Assembly: GCA_023375785.1 (NCBI GenBank)
Contig: SZWC01003604.1
Coordinates: 1-64,000 of the forward strand
DNA from: Penium margaritaceum
Lineage: Eukaryota > Streptophyta > Zygnematophyceae > Desmidiales > Peniaceae
DNA: 64,000 nucleotides
Reading direction: 5' to 3'
The notes under the pieces: generated by a model
Database searches by the model: none
What the model was told of the DNA's origin: nothing
The model's input: only the letters and a program-made list of their open reading frames with translations
Program-made: the position numbers and the translations under genes
In this document: positions 34,795 to 47,011 of the stretch, piece by piece
How the letters are laid out: each line of letters begins with the position of its first letter
How positions within the stretch are numbered: position 1 is the stretch's first letter

Positions 34795-35480
34795 TCCTCT
34801 CCTTGGTGCCGTCGGCACCGTCAGAGAGGGGAGGAGAGAGGCAGGACGTCCCCTCCCCTCCCCTTGGTGCCGTCGGCGCCGTGAGAGGAGGGGAGGAGGG
34901 GGAGTACGTCCCTTCTCCACCCCTTGGCGCCGCCGACGCCATGCGAGGATGGGGGGGGCATCCCTCTCCCCTCCTTGGCACCGTCGGCGTCGTGAGAGGG
35001 GGGGGGGGGGAGATGGAGCTCGTCCCTTCTCCTCCCCTTGGTGCCGTCATCATCGTGAGAGGAGGGGGGAGAGGGAGCTCGTTCGTTCTCCTCCCCTTGG
35101 CACCGTCGGCGCTGTGAGAGGGGGGGGGGAGAGAAGGAGCTCGTCCCCTCTCCTCCCCTTGGCGCCGTCGATGCCGTGAGAGGGAAAGGGAGGGGGAGTA
35201 CGTCCCCCTTCCCCCCTTGGTGCCGTCGGCATCATGGGGGGGGAGGGGGGGAGAGGGAGCCCATCCCTCCTCTCCCCTTCGGCGCCGTCGGCGCCATGGG
35301 AGGGATGGGAGAGGGACTCCAGTCCCTCTCTTCCCCTTCGGCACCGTCGGCGCCATGGAAAGGGGCAGGAGAGGGATTCCCCGCCCTCTCTTTCCCTTGT
35401 GGCGTCAACACCGCCATGGAAGGGGGGGGAGTGGGAAGCCTCCCCTCACAGCCCCCCTTGATGCCGACCGCGCCTTGGTC
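34795..35480. repeat. 60-bp G/C-skewed minisatellite
   Basis: About twelve units begin with CCTTGGYGCCGTCGGCGCCG, at 34802, 34863, 34923, 34973, 35037, 35096, 35158, 35216, 35278, 35337, 35396 and 35456, so the period is close to 60 bp. Each unit continues with a purine run and a CTCGTCCCYTCTCC-type pyrimidine run. Because 60 is a multiple of three, several frames stay open on both strands and give Pro/Arg/Gly/Ser-rich strings. These are by-products of the repeat. Confidence 0.93.
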
Positions 35481-35864
35481 GTGGAGGAGAGGAGTCATCT
35501 CCTCCCCTCGCGCTTGGCCTGCCTGGCCGGCGGTTGCTTGCTCACTCGTTTTTTGAGTGGGAAATTTCTTGGGCGGCGTTTGCTGTCAGCAAACAACGAC
35601 CCCCCCATTTTTTTCTCAAGCTCGCCAACGGCTAGGTCTTGGCCATCCGGCGAGCGAGAGAGCGAGCTCTCAGCTCTTGGCTTTCTCTCTCCGGGCATTC
35701 GGCCCGTCGTTGGGTCTCCGTCCATATGGCGTCGTTTTTCCACAAGTCAAACTCTCTCTCATTGCAGTCACTATATCGACAGACAACGATTGTTTCGACG
35801 TGGATAGAACGACCGGATAGAGTCAGACATCAGAAATTATGTTGAAGCCTGGCTCAGATACCAG
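35481..35864 (-). other. LARD-1 leader and primer site
   Basis: On the minus strand this follows the 5' LTR. The primer site TGGTATCTGAGCC (plus 35851-35863) lies one base inside the LTR edge. The remainder shows no coding similarity. Confidence 0.65.
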
Positions 35865-36302
35865 TGTAACGGCTGCTCATCGTTTTGCGATTAACTATGG
35901 GACTAAACGAAAGCCCTTAGAATTAAGTCCAAGAATGGACGCAAGTGACTGCCTCAGCGCGAGTGAGACGCACTGCGCCAAGAACGGACGGGGTCGTCAT
36001 AGGGCACTTTGTAAACATGCAACACAAAAACCCTATCGTTCCACCTGGTAGTGCCACGTGGAACAGGACCATAGCGGCGCTCTAAGGGTGGAGGAGGAGT
36101 GACGTGATGGATTTCCATCGCGGCACTCCTCTTACCCCAAAATCACACAAGAGGTATCTTTTCGGGCTAGAGTCGACCTGGACTCTAGCCCGTACATTAT
36201 TTTACGGACAAGGACACCTCGAGACTCCAATCTCGAGATCCCGAAACACCCCGCAAATATTTCAAGACCGCTTTTAATCCTAAAAATGGTCCGTACGCTA
36301 CA
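35865..36302 (-). repeat. LARD-1 5' LTR
   Basis: It starts TGTAACGGCTGC and ends GTACGCTACA; the ends form the inverted repeat TGTAACG/CGCTACA also seen in TRIM-1. It aligns along its whole length with 28777-29213. Confidence 0.88.
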
Positions 36303-36782
36303 ATGTGCCTTTAGTGTGGATTTTTGTGAGTTAACCATTGAGTTTGGCTATGGGGATTGACGCAGTTTGAAACCAGTCCACGAACATGCAGTCGGAGTTT
36401 TGATTAATTCCTTGAATAATGAACTGTACTTCTGATATTGGTGGATCTTATCCACCTGAGTCATCCGGCATATCATCTACGGGATGTTCTCGGTTGCTCA
36501 CGTCCGATGGAATTATCCACCGGATGCAAAATTTTGGCTCAGTCTTCAAGTCGTTTCGTACACCCCAACTTTGAGAGACTGAAGCTCCCTTGTTACTTAA
36601 CAAATTTTTGTGGAAAATGCACCGACTTCATGAACCTAACAACTTTCAAGAAATTTATTCTAATATAGATTTGGAACACTCTCCTGGCAGCTAGAGTACA
36701 AATTCAGGATTTTCATCCCTCCAGGAACTTATCGACACCTCCCGGCACTACATCCGGGCATGCTGAGGAACAAAATAAAACA
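36303..36782 (-). repeat. Copia-4 3' LTR, right part
   Basis: It continues the LTR that stops at 28776. The uninterrupted relative near 43440-43560 runs straight across the same point, from GTGGCGGTGTCCCTTGTG into ATTTGGGGTG. It ends AAATAAAACA at 36782. Confidence 0.75.
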
Positions 36783-38021
36783 TTATCCCTGTTGAACCTT
36801 CCATGCCCGCTGCTCTTGATTGCTCTCACTCATCTTCTGCTGCGCCCTTCAGCCCTTCACAGCGATTCATCCAAAGTCCAACCAAGCTCATGACGTGCCG
36901 ATCCACGGGTTGCGCTTTGGCCAAGCAATCCGCAAGCATGTGGTGCATGCTACAGTGCTGCAGTAATACCTGCCCCTTCTCCACCATGTCCCGTGCGTAA
37001 TGGTAATGCACGTCAATGTGCTTCATCCTCCTCTGCCGTGTCATGTTGTTGGTCAGTAAGATACCACCAGTGTTTTCCTCCTGTACCACCGTTGACTGTT
37101 GCTGTAACTTGCCTCGCTCCTCTAGAAAATTGCAAAGCCACACCTGTTCCTTGAATGCTTTGGCCAATGCGATGTACTCTGACTCTACTATGGAGGTGGT
37201 TATGTAGTATTGCTTTGTGTTACACCAAAAAACAGCTGCACCAGCAAGGAAGAACATGTGGCCAGATATAGAATTCCACTTGTCCGCATCTGTGTGGCAG
37301 ACCAGACACATACGATCAGACCGCCCTTTGTCGTCAAACCTCAGGCATGCATGCCGAGTCACCTACAGGTACCGGATGATGTGATTAACTAACTTCTACT
37401 GTAGTGGCCCTGGATCGGCCATGTACCTGCTCACTTGGCCCACCACGTAGGCCAAGTCTGATCGAGTCGCCACCATGGCGTACATGAGGCTACCCACTGC
37501 CGATTGGTAGGGCACCCCTGCCATGTCCTCCCACTCTTCTTTTGTTTGTGGTGCCATTGCCGCACTCACTTTACAGGTCATGGAGACCGGACTGCCAACT
37601 TTTGTGATCCTCTATGCCGTACGACTTCAACACACCGGCCACGTGTTTGGCCTGTCCCGGCTCAAGCGTGTGTGCCCTCCGGTTCTACGTTATGATCATC
37701 CCAAGGTAGTACTCTAGCTCCCCCACGTCCGGCATATAGAATCCGCTGCTTAGCTGCTATAGGTTCAGAAGGTTTGTTGAGGACAAAATTCGGTCATCCA
37801 CATAGAGTGTAAGATGGAGCTGTATGTCACGTTGCACGTACATGCAGTGATCCAAATCACAACGCTTGAAATCCAAGGCTACCCGCATACTTCTGTGCCA
37901 TTTGCGTAGCTTCTACTCCAAAAGGTTCTCAGACTTCATGACGATGTTGTCCATGATGACAATCCCGTACAGAAGGCGTGAAGGTCTTCAAGAGGGTCAA
38001 AACTGTGGACCCATAACCCTA
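36783..38021 (-). mobile_element. Copia-4: internally deleted Copia
   Basis: On the minus strand a primer site (plus 38006-38020, reading AGGGTTATGGGTCCA) follows the LTR. Then comes only the RT end (about 37930-37390, with VPYQSAVGSLMYAMVATRSD and GQVSRYMADPGP) and RNase H (37360-36880, with SEYIALAKAFKEQVWL and RMKHIDVHYHYARD). Gag, protease, integrase and the first part of RT are absent. The primer site matches the anticodon arm of initiator tRNA-Met at all but one base, as in Copia-3. It is broken and old. Confidence 0.8.
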
Positions 38022-38909
38022 TGTCAGAAAACTACGAGGTGGTAGTTCCAATGTGATTGACCTTTTCTTGTGGTTCACTTCTTCCTTTTGGACGAATCTG
38101 AGACTGAGTGTGGACTTTCTGGTCGCCTCACACGATGTGATCAGGAATTTAGAGACAGTCAGTTTTGCAAAGGGATTAACGGCATATTCCGTTTGTTTTT
38201 TAACATGGACATGATCTGAAATTTTATAGGGCTAGTCATGAGCTTTCCAACACTCTAAACCGTGTATGATTTGGTAAAGCGTAGCCCAACGTATGCTTCC
38301 TGAAGGAAAGGTCTCACCCACCATAGAAACGCTGAACGCCTCCATGGTGTGCACGCACAGTGGCAGCTTCCTCCATGTGCAAAGTGCCCTTTCGGATGCG
38401 CAGATCCGTTTGCACGTGATGGAAGGCTACCATACACTGTTGTGCCACACCTTGGTCATTTTTGTGTTGATTTTGATGATGGGGTCTGCCAGGATTTGAA
38501 ACCTGCCTGCAGACCTGCAGACAGAATTTTGACTGTCCCCGAGTAACAAACTCCACTACTGAGTCGCGGACTCCAGGCCAGAATTTTGGCCGTGTCCCTA
38601 GTAACAACTTGTTCTAATGAGATCCGGCGGATTATCTTCTCGAGAAACTCCACAGTCCTCCGGGGATAATTTGCCAGATGTACTTTTGTTACTCCGGCAG
38701 ATTTTCTACCTGATATTGAGCCGTGGCCAACTCCCCGAGCCACCGCGCACATCCCAACGTTGGAAGCTCATATCTCCCTCGTTACTTGTCCGATTCCGGT
38801 GAAACAACTTCCACCGGATTCAAGAACTCGTCAACGTTCAGGGACAATCATACATTTTGGATTGGGAGGGGCAAGAGCCCTTGAGCCCCGGAGGGGCAAA
38901 TTTTCAGCA
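38022..38909 (-). repeat. LTR shared by Copia-4 (5') and Copia-5 (3')
   Basis: The 888-bp segment runs TGTCAGAAA...TTTTCAGCA (imperfect terminal inverted repeat). Its left edge meets the Copia-4 primer site and its right edge meets the 3' end of Copia-5. It aligns with 28344-28776 plus 36303-36782 and with about 43110-44016. Confidence 0.78.
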
Positions 38910-41900
38910 TTATCACCCTTGTACCTTCCATGCCCATTGCTCCTTCTTGCCCTGACTCATCTTCTGCTACGGCCTTGAGCCCATCATAGCTGGTCATCCC
39001 AAGCCCGGCCACCCTCATCGCGTGCCTATTTGCGGGTTGCGCTTTGGTCAAGCAATCGGCAAGCATATTGCGCGTGCTGTAGTGCTACAAAACCACCTGC
39101 TCCTTTTTAACCATGTCCCATGCATAGTGATAACACACATTGATGTTCTTTGTCCTCCTGTGATGCGTTGGATTTTTGGTGAGCGAGATGGTGCTGGTGT
39201 TGTCCTCTTGTACCACCGTGACTCCTGCTGTGGCACGCCCGGCTCCCCAAGCAACCTGCGGAGCGACGTTTCCTCCTTGACCATCTCGGCCAACGCGATG
39301 AACTCTACTTCCACTATGGGGGTTGCAATGCAGTCCTGCTTCCTGCTCCACCACGAGACTGGTGCACTAGCGAGGAAGAACATGTAGCAAGATGTGGACT
39401 TCTGCTTGTCCACATTGCCAGCGTAGTCTGCATCTGTGTACCAGACCAGACGCAAGGGGTCCGACCGCCCCTTGCCGTCGAACCTCAGGCGCACGTGCCG
39501 CATCACCTCCTGGTACCTACGGATGCACTTGACCGCCTGCTAGTGTATTGGCCCTGGATCGGCCACGTATGTACTCACTTGGTCCACCGTATAGGCCAAG
39601 TCCGGTTGAGTCGCCACCACAACGTACATGAGGCTGCCCATCACCGATTGGTAGGACACCCCTCCCATGTCCTCCCGGTCTTCTTTTGTTTGCGGTACCA
39701 TCCTCTCACTCAACTCACAGGTCATGTAGACTAGATTGCCAACTGCTTTTTTGTCCTCCATGCCGTATCACTTGAGCATCTCAGCCATGTATTTGGCCTT
39801 TCTGAGCCCAAACGTGCATGCTCTCCGTTTCCGCGTGATGCTCACTACGAGGTAGAACTCCAGCTCCCTCTCGTCCGAAATCTGGAACCTAATGCTCAGC
39901 TACTCTTTCTACTGCTATAGGCTCGGCAGGTCGGAGGAGCACAAGATCAGATAATCCACGTAGAATAAAACAATCTGAAGGAGTATCTTGTTGCACCTCA
40001 CGTAAACGTTGTGATTAGCCTCACAGTACTTGAAGCCGAGTTGTGCCAAGAAGTTGTCCATCTGTTGGTACCAGCATCACGACAGTTATTTTAGCCCGTA
40101 CAAGGACTTCAGTAGCTTGCACACCTTGTCCTCTGACGTCTCCACATTGTCTGGCACCTCCATGTAGATCTCTTTGTTAATGATGTCATTGAGGAAGTCT
40201 GTCTTTATATCCATTTAGTGGAACTCCAAATCCTTCGCGGCTACCACCGCAAGGATTGCCCGGATGCTTGTGAACTTAGCAATGGGGACAAAGGTCTCAT
40301 TGTAGTGCTCAGCCTAATGCAGTGCATACCCCTTTGCCATGAGCCACACCTTGTACTTGTCCACCAAATCTTCTTTTTTGAACTTGGTCTTGAAGATCCA
40401 CTTTGAGCTGATGACCTTGGCATCTTTGGCCAGTCAACCAGCTCCCACGTGTCATTTTCAGCAAGGGACGCCAACTCCGACTTGATGGAAGCGTCCCACT
40501 GCTCCCCCTCGGGCCGTGCAGGTGCCTCTTGCATGGTCTTTGGCTCCATTGATGTAGCCAGCATGTACCGTGACATGCCGATCCATTGGTTGGTGCATGC
40601 GTTGAAGCACTTCCCCACTCTCCGCTTCCCCCCGCTACGACGCGACAGTTTTGGTGGTGCCTCGCTGCTTTGCCTTGGTCAATTTGACACTCCTTGCTCC
40701 AGTGAAACATTGACCGGAGGGCTTTCTAAGAATCTCTCCCGCTCCGATGAAACATCGTCCGGACGGGTGGCGCATCCCAAGAATTTTCCTTCGATGTCCT
40801 AGGTGAACTACGTGCATGCTTTGACACCTACATTATCTCATCCAACAGATCTTCCAATGGATCTCCAGCCTAGCTACATCGTTGTCGGAGTCCTCCATGT
40901 CGCTTGCCGCCTCTGCTGCACCGCCGTGCTCTGAAGCCGCGTCCTCGACATCCATGTTTGCCGGCTCCTTCTCGTAGTTAAAGATCTAGAACCACTCTCC
41001 CTATTTTGGAGTATTCCCAATGCTCATGTCGTTGCTACTGCTACTCTTGAAGCTCTGCTGCTCGTCAAACTTGACGTCACGACTGTGGATGATTTCTTTC
41101 ATGCGAGGATCCTAGAGCCGATACACCTTTTACATGCTCTTGTAGCCAAGAAACAAGCACGGCTTTGCCCGCATTTCCAGCATGCTGTTGTGTTGCTTGT
41201 ACTATCTCTTACGCCTTGCGCTTGAACACCTTGAGATGTACCACGTTTGGCTTGCGTCCACTCCAAACCTCCTGCGGTATCTTCTAGCCGCCCTTATCCT
41301 TCAGCAATTCTGTTGGGGTGAGGTTGATGGTGTAGCTCATTGTATGCACACTCTCTCCAAGAATCCTCGCAGTAACCTCGCATTTACAAGCATGGTCCGT
41401 ACCATGTTTTGCAGTGTCTGGTTTCCCCGCCCTGCCACTCCGTTAGATTGTGGAAAGCACGGTGTAGTGGGTTTCCACTTGATGTCCTGCTGCTTCATCC
41501 ACGCGCTGCAGGTCGCGTACTCTCCGCCATTGTCATGCGTAGCGCTCTGACCTTCTAGCTCTTCTACCTCTCCACCACTGTGACGTAATCCTTTAGCCGT
41601 CCCAAGGCCTATCCTTTCCGCTTCATGAAGTACACGAAGAGCTTCCTCTTGTAATCATCAATGAAGGTGGCTAAGTATCTCAAGCTGCTGTTTGATGGTA
41701 TTTTGAATGGTGCACACAAAACGTGGGTCCCGTTCTCATTGAACGTCTTGTGCCATGCCTTGCCCAAAATGCAAGGCTCTCACTTTTTGTGCGCCGTTGC
41801 ATCTGCTGCCTTATCTGCTCCACCATTGATGACAAGGCTACGCAACATTTTGTACTTTGCCATCTCCTTAACGGTTGTGGGCGTCAAATGACCCAACCTT

Positions 41901-43104
41901 TGGTGCCAGTGCTTTCTCCCTTGGGCATGTTGATGACGTGCTCTTGCGAGTCTGCTGTGTCCAATGCAGTGGGGATCACCTTGTTGTCTACGATGTAGAG
42001 ACCACCCTCGCGCTTTGCCTTCAGTACGACCTCACTACGGCAATCATTACACACCACTGCGCCTTTTCTACGGAAGAGTATCTCATGCCCCTTATCCGTC
42101 AAGCGGCTGACACTCAAATGTCAGCCAGGTCGGGGACGTTACTGCCCATCATGATTTGCGTACAACTCCTTTTCGCCTACCACAATTTCCACCTCCACGT
42201 CACCTTGGCCGGATGCCGGCTCAATTTTGTTATTTAAAACCACCATTGACTTGGTAAAATTCTGAAACCCACCTTCTTGGCCTGAGTGTACTCCTCGGTC
42301 CCGGAATCCAGGCACCGCTTATTGGCCTTCTTGAGGAAGTGATTCTTGTTGGAATTGAGGAGCGATGCCTTGCCTTTGGTTTTCTTGCCGCCAACCTTTG
42401 CCTCCTCTGGGCACTCTCGGGCCCAGTGGCCCTCCTTGCGGCATTTGCGTCACGCACCTTCTTGACGTCCTTCTTGCCCCCGCCCTTTCTACAGCTTCCT
42501 TTGTCCCCGCTTTTGCCACAACATATTTTGGTGACAAGGACCAATAAGGAAGATGAGACCTCCCCATAGCTCTGTCGCTGCACCTTGTTGTAGATTTACT
42601 CTACGACCGTGCTATAAGTGAGCTTATCCTCCGGCCATCCTCCCAAGACGGTGATGAGTGGACCCCAATTGCCAGGTAGGGCCATGAGGAGGCCATCTCT
42701 TGCAGTTGCGTGCTGATCTTCCACCCCACGTCATTGCGTTGTGAGGTGAGCCACTCAATTTTCTGCATGGTAGAGATGATTTCATCTCCCTCCTTGATTC
42801 TTACCATGAGAAGCCTCTTCATGTTTGCGAGCGACTTGGATTGGTGAATGGCACAAAATTTTTGCCAAGCTTTGGCTGCCAGCTTACAGCCTTGGAAGTA
42901 GCCCCACTATGACTCAGCTATTCTGCACACCAGGAGCATGAGCGCCTCCATATTCTTCTTTTCAAAGGCTTACTTCTCTTTGTCAGTTGTTTCCTCATCG
43001 AGACTTCCGTTCCCAACATGACCCCCTACAGTGTCGGAAACTGCGGCCCGGGTGGTGGCTATTCCAAGGTGGCTTGAAGCGTCTGTACTTGTCTTCATGG
43101 CTAC
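38910..43104 (-). mobile_element. Copia-5: decayed Copia interior
   Basis: Minus-strand parts in order: gag (43104 to about 42600), a basic knuckle region (about 42490-42400), a protease-like DSGTEEYTQAKKVGFQNF (about 42310-42245) and LSVSRLTDKGHEILF (about 42115), integrase (about 41800-41080, with YSPKSN-type landmarks worn away but a readable tail), RT (about 40900-39520, with NDTWELVDW and GVSYQSVMGSLMYVVVATQP), and RNase H (39510-39010, with WYTDADYAGNVDKQKSTS and NINVCYHYAWD). It has many breaks and is old. It belongs to the lineage of Copia-3, -4 and -6. Confidence 0.82.
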
Positions 43105-43111
43105 TATTGTG

Positions 43112-44016
43112 TGCGGGTTCTCAGTCTAAGCCTGAGCTTTCTGGATGCCTCACATTATGTTACTGGGAGTGGAAGAGAGTTGTAAGACAGTCACTTTTGC
43201 GAAGGATGAAAAACAATTTTGTTTTAGCTTTTAGGACATGGAAATGAATTGAAGAATCACAGGTCTAGTCAGAATATTCCCAACGTACCAAACTGTGTGC
43301 GATTTGGATCACCATAGCTCCCGCTATGTCAGCCAAAGCGTGGCATCCCAATCCAACCGCTCAGTCAGCGGCCCACACCATGTCGTCTGCAGAGGCACCC
43401 CCACACATCAAAGACCCATCAAAGTACTTTGCGTAGACGCAGATGTCCCTATACAGCGTGGCGGTGTCCCTTGTGCATTTGGGGTGTTTTTTTATGAGTT
43501 GATCATCAAATTTGGTGATGGGGATTGATGTGGTTCAAAATCTTTCCGCTGATCTGCAGTCAAAATTCTGACCGTCCCCAAGTAACAAGTTGTACTACTG
43601 AGTTTTGGACTCCGAGCCAGGATTTTACCCGAGTCCTCAATAACAACCTGCACTACTGGATCCGGTGGATACTATCTACCGGACGCCTTGTCATTCTTCC
43701 GGGGAGAAATCCCCAGATGGACATTTGTTACTTGTTCCGGTGGATTTTTCACTGGCAATCGAACTGTGGTCGGCTACCAGAGCCACCATGCACACCTCAA
43801 ATTTGGAAGCCCATATCTCCCTTATTACTTGCCAGATTCTAGTGAAACAACTTCCACCAAATTAGCAACTCGTCCGCTTTCAGGATCTTGAATATAATTT
43901 GGATTTGCAGCACTCCTGAGGCAGCTAGAGTAAAATACAAGGATTTTCTCTCCTCAAGCGGCTTACCGACACCTCTTCGTGTCACCTCCGGCATGCTAAG
44001 AGGCAAAACTAAAACA
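43112..44016 (-). repeat. LTR shared by Copia-5 (5') and Copia-6 (3')
   Basis: It aligns with 38022-38909. The outer ~70 bp at its left end are not recognisable, so the left edge is approximate and no primer site is seen there. The right edge ends CTAAAACA at 44016, followed by TTCTCTCC, a purine tract on the minus strand. It carries an uninterrupted version of the site into which LARD-1 inserted in the Copia-4 LTR. Confidence 0.72.
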
Positions 44017-46990
44017 TTCTCTCCGTTGCACCTTCCATGCATGCTGCTCCTGCTTGCTCTCACTCGTCTTCCACTGCGTCCTCTATCCCTTCACAGCTGG
44101 TCATTCCAAGTCCAGCAACGCTCATCATGTGCCGATCCACTGGTTGCACTTTGGTCAAGCCATCCGCAAGCATGTGGCGCATGCTGCAGCACCAACTGTC
44201 CCTTCTCCACCATGTCCAGTGTGCAATGGTAATGCATGTCGATATGCTTCATCCTCCTATGCTACACCGGTTTGTTGGTCAGTGAGATAGCATTGGTGTT
44301 GTCCTCTTGCACCACCATTGGCCCTTGTTGCACAACACCCAGCTCCCCCAGCAACTTGCAAAGCCACACAGCCTCCTTGACCGCTTCGGCCAATGCAATG
44401 TACTTCGAATCTATTGTGGAGCTGGCGACACAGTCTTGCCTTTTGATACACCATGAGACCACTACACATGTGAGGAAGAACACGTAGCCAGATGTGGATC
44501 TCTGCTTGTCCACATCGCCAGCATGTTTTGCATCCATGTAGTAGACCAAACGCAAAGGATCCGACCGCCCTTTGCCTTCAAACCTCAGGCACGTGTGCCG
44601 CGTCGCCTGCAGGTAGCAGAGGATGCGCTTGACCATCTTCGAGTGTAGTGGTCCTGGATCGGCCACATACCTGCTCACTTGGCCCACCGCTTAGGCCAAG
44701 TCTGGTCGAGTTGCCACCATGGCGTACATGAGGCTACCCACCGATGATTGGTAGGGCACCCTTGCCATATCCTCCCGTTCTTCTTTTGTCTACGGCGCTA
44801 TTTCCGCACTCAGTTCACAGGTAATAGAGACCGTACTACCAACTAGTTTGCAGTCCTCCATGCCGAACCGCTTTAGTACCTCAGCCACGTATTTGGCCTG
44901 TCCCAACTCAAGCGTGCGCATCCTCTGGTTCCTCATGATTCTCACTCCGAGGTAGTACTCCAGCTCCCCCATGTCTGACATTTTGAAACTGCTGCTCAAC
45001 TTCTCTTTCAACCGCTGTACGATCGACATGTTTGTCGAGTACAAAATCAGGCTGTCCATGTAGAGTGCGACAATCTGATGGAGCTGCTTGTCATGCCGCA
45101 CGTACACGCTGTGATCCGACTCACAGCGCTTGATTTGTGGCATGAACATGTCCATCGATTGTTACCAGCATCTAGGTGATTGTTTTAGTCCATACAAGGA
45201 CTTTTGCAGCTTGCACACCTTGTCCTCCGGTGCCTCCATCCCCTCTGGTACCTCCATGTAGATCTCTTTGTTTTTGTTGCCATTGAGGAAGGCCGTCTTT
45301 ACGTCCACTTGGTGAAGCTCCATGTCCTTCGCAGCCGCTACCGCAAGGATTGCCTAGATGGTTGTGAACTTGGTAACAGGAGTGAATGTCTCATCGTAGT
45401 ACTTTCTCTTCCGCTGTGCATATCCCTTCCGCACCAGCCATGCCTTGTGTTTCAACCACACCTTCCTTTGTGAAATTGGTCTTAAAGACCCACTTAGAGT
45501 CTATGACCTTGGTATCTGCCAGCCTTTGAACTTGCTCCCACGTGTCGTTTTCCATTATAGACACCAGGTCCGAGCTGATAGCTGCGTCCTATTGGTCCCC
45601 TTCGGGCCACGCAAGCGCCTCTTGCATGGTTTTTGGCTTCGTTGATGCAGCCAACATGCATCGCGTCATGCCGATCAATCGACTGGTGCTTGCGTTGAAG
45701 CACTTCTGCGTTTTCTGCTGTCTCCCGCTACGGCGCGGTAGTTGTGGTGGCGCATATTCGCTCTACTATAATCCCTCTGACTTTGCATGCTTTGGTTAGT
45801 CATTGACCAAATGGCTCCCCGAGTATCTCTCCCGCTCCGGTGAAACATCGCCCGGACGGGCGGCACATCCAGTGAATTTTCCACCAATACCCAATGTTTA
45901 CTCTGCTAGGAGTGCAACCCTTGGTACCCTTGGTGCCTCATCCGCCAGATCCTTTCAATGGATCTCCTCCTCAGCTTAGTCATCATTGGAGTCCTCCGAG
46001 TCGGCTGCCACCATTGGTGCACCGTCATGCTCCGATGCCACATCCTCAAATTTAGCATCCACCGACGCGTTCTCGTAATCAAGGAGTTGGAACCACTCTC
46101 CTATCTTTGGAGAGTCCACCACGTCCATTTTGTTGTTGCTGATATAGCTCTATTGCTCATCAAACTCAACGTCTCGGCTGTGGATGAACTCCTCTTTGCG
46201 CATGTCGTAGAGCCAGTATGCCTTATGTACGCTCTCACAGCCAAGAAAGAGATACAACTTTGCCCGCAGCTCCAGCTTACTATCGCGCCGCTGCATAGCC
46301 TGTACCATCACGTGTGCCTTCCATCTAAACACTTTCAGGTGAGCCACACTTGGCTTACGCCCGCTCTAAACCTTGTGTGATGTCTTCCAGCCGCCCTTTT
46401 CCTTCAGTGTCATTGCAGGAGTGAGGTTGATGGTGTAGCTCACCGTAGGCACAACTTCCGTCCATAAGCTTCACGACAATTCCGCATTCACCAACATGGT
46501 TCGTACCATGTTCAACAACGTCTGTTTCGCTTACTCCGCCATGCCATTTTACTGAGGCAAATACGGTGTAGTTTTTTCCTATTTTATTCCCTACTAATTC
46601 ATACACCCACTACAGCCCACGTACTCTGCGCCATTGTTGGTACGTAGCGCTTTGACATTCCGATCAGTCTGTCTCTCCACCGCGGCGACATACTCCTTCA
46701 GGCGGTCCAGGACCTCATGTTTCTGCTTCATGAAGTATATGTAGAGTTTTCTCTTGTAGTCATCAATGAAGGTGGTGAAGTAACGTGCGTCGCTATTTGT
46801 CGTCGTCTTGAATGGCCCGCACACGCCACTGTGCACAACCTCCAATAGGTCCGAGGTGTGATTCACGTTCTCGTTGAATGGTTTGCGCCACGCCGTGCCC
46901 AAAATACAAGGCTCACAATTTTTGTCCTTTGATGGATACGTCGTCTCTTCCGCATGTTTGATGACAAAGCCGCAAGCTCCAGGCTTGAAA
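44017..46990 (-). mobile_element. Copia-6: 5'-truncated Copia interior
   Basis: Minus-strand parts: end of the pre-integrase region (about 46960-46910), integrase core (46900-46500, with VVHSGVCGPFKT, YFTTFIDDYKRKLYIYFMK and ALRTNNGAEY), integrase tail (46350-46150, HKAYWLYDMRKEEFIHSRDV), RT (about 45600-44640, with ESDHSVYVRH, MSDMGELEYYLGV and GQVSRYVADPGPLH) and RNase H (about 44640-44130, with DVDKQRSTSGYVFFL and KYIALAEAVKEAVWL). Gag, protease and the 5' LTR are missing at the right, where GTAC-rich DNA begins. It has several breaks. Confidence 0.85.
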
Positions 46991-47011
46991 GCAGGGCTGC
47001 AATACCACGAT

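Larger units (their letters stand above)
28777..36302 (-). mobile_element. LARD-1: large non-autonomous LTR element
   Basis: Two ~437-bp LTRs, 28777-29213 and 35865-36302, begin TGTAACGGCT and differ by about 10% by eye. On the minus strand the right one is followed by a primer site (TGGTATCTGAGCC, plus 35851-35863) and the left one is preceded by a purine tract (plus 29214-29233). The 6.6-kb interior shows no convincing gag or pol, which fits a large retrotransposon derivative moved by other elements; a decayed autonomous element is the alternative. It lies in the Copia-4 LTR. Flanks CCGTG and ATGTG may be a worn target duplication. Confidence 0.72.
28344..46990 (-). mobile_element. Chain of three Copia copies sharing LTRs
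   Basis: Reading the minus strand from the right: Copia-6 interior, an LTR (44016 to about 43110), Copia-5 interior, an LTR (38909-38022), Copia-4 interior, and an LTR (36782-28344, split by LARD-1). All interiors point the same way and are related. The middle LTR has a purine-tract side to its right and a primer site to its left, so it serves two neighbours. Such chains arise by recombination between copies or by insertion into a copy's own LTR. All parts are heavily decayed; by eye the LTRs differ by perhaps 30%, so the chain is very old. Confidence 0.75.

Noticed and set aside
34655-35556. Long overlapping Pro/Arg/Gly-rich ORFs on both strands
   Set aside because: They are translations of the 60-bp minisatellite, open because the period is a multiple of three; there is no domain or start context.
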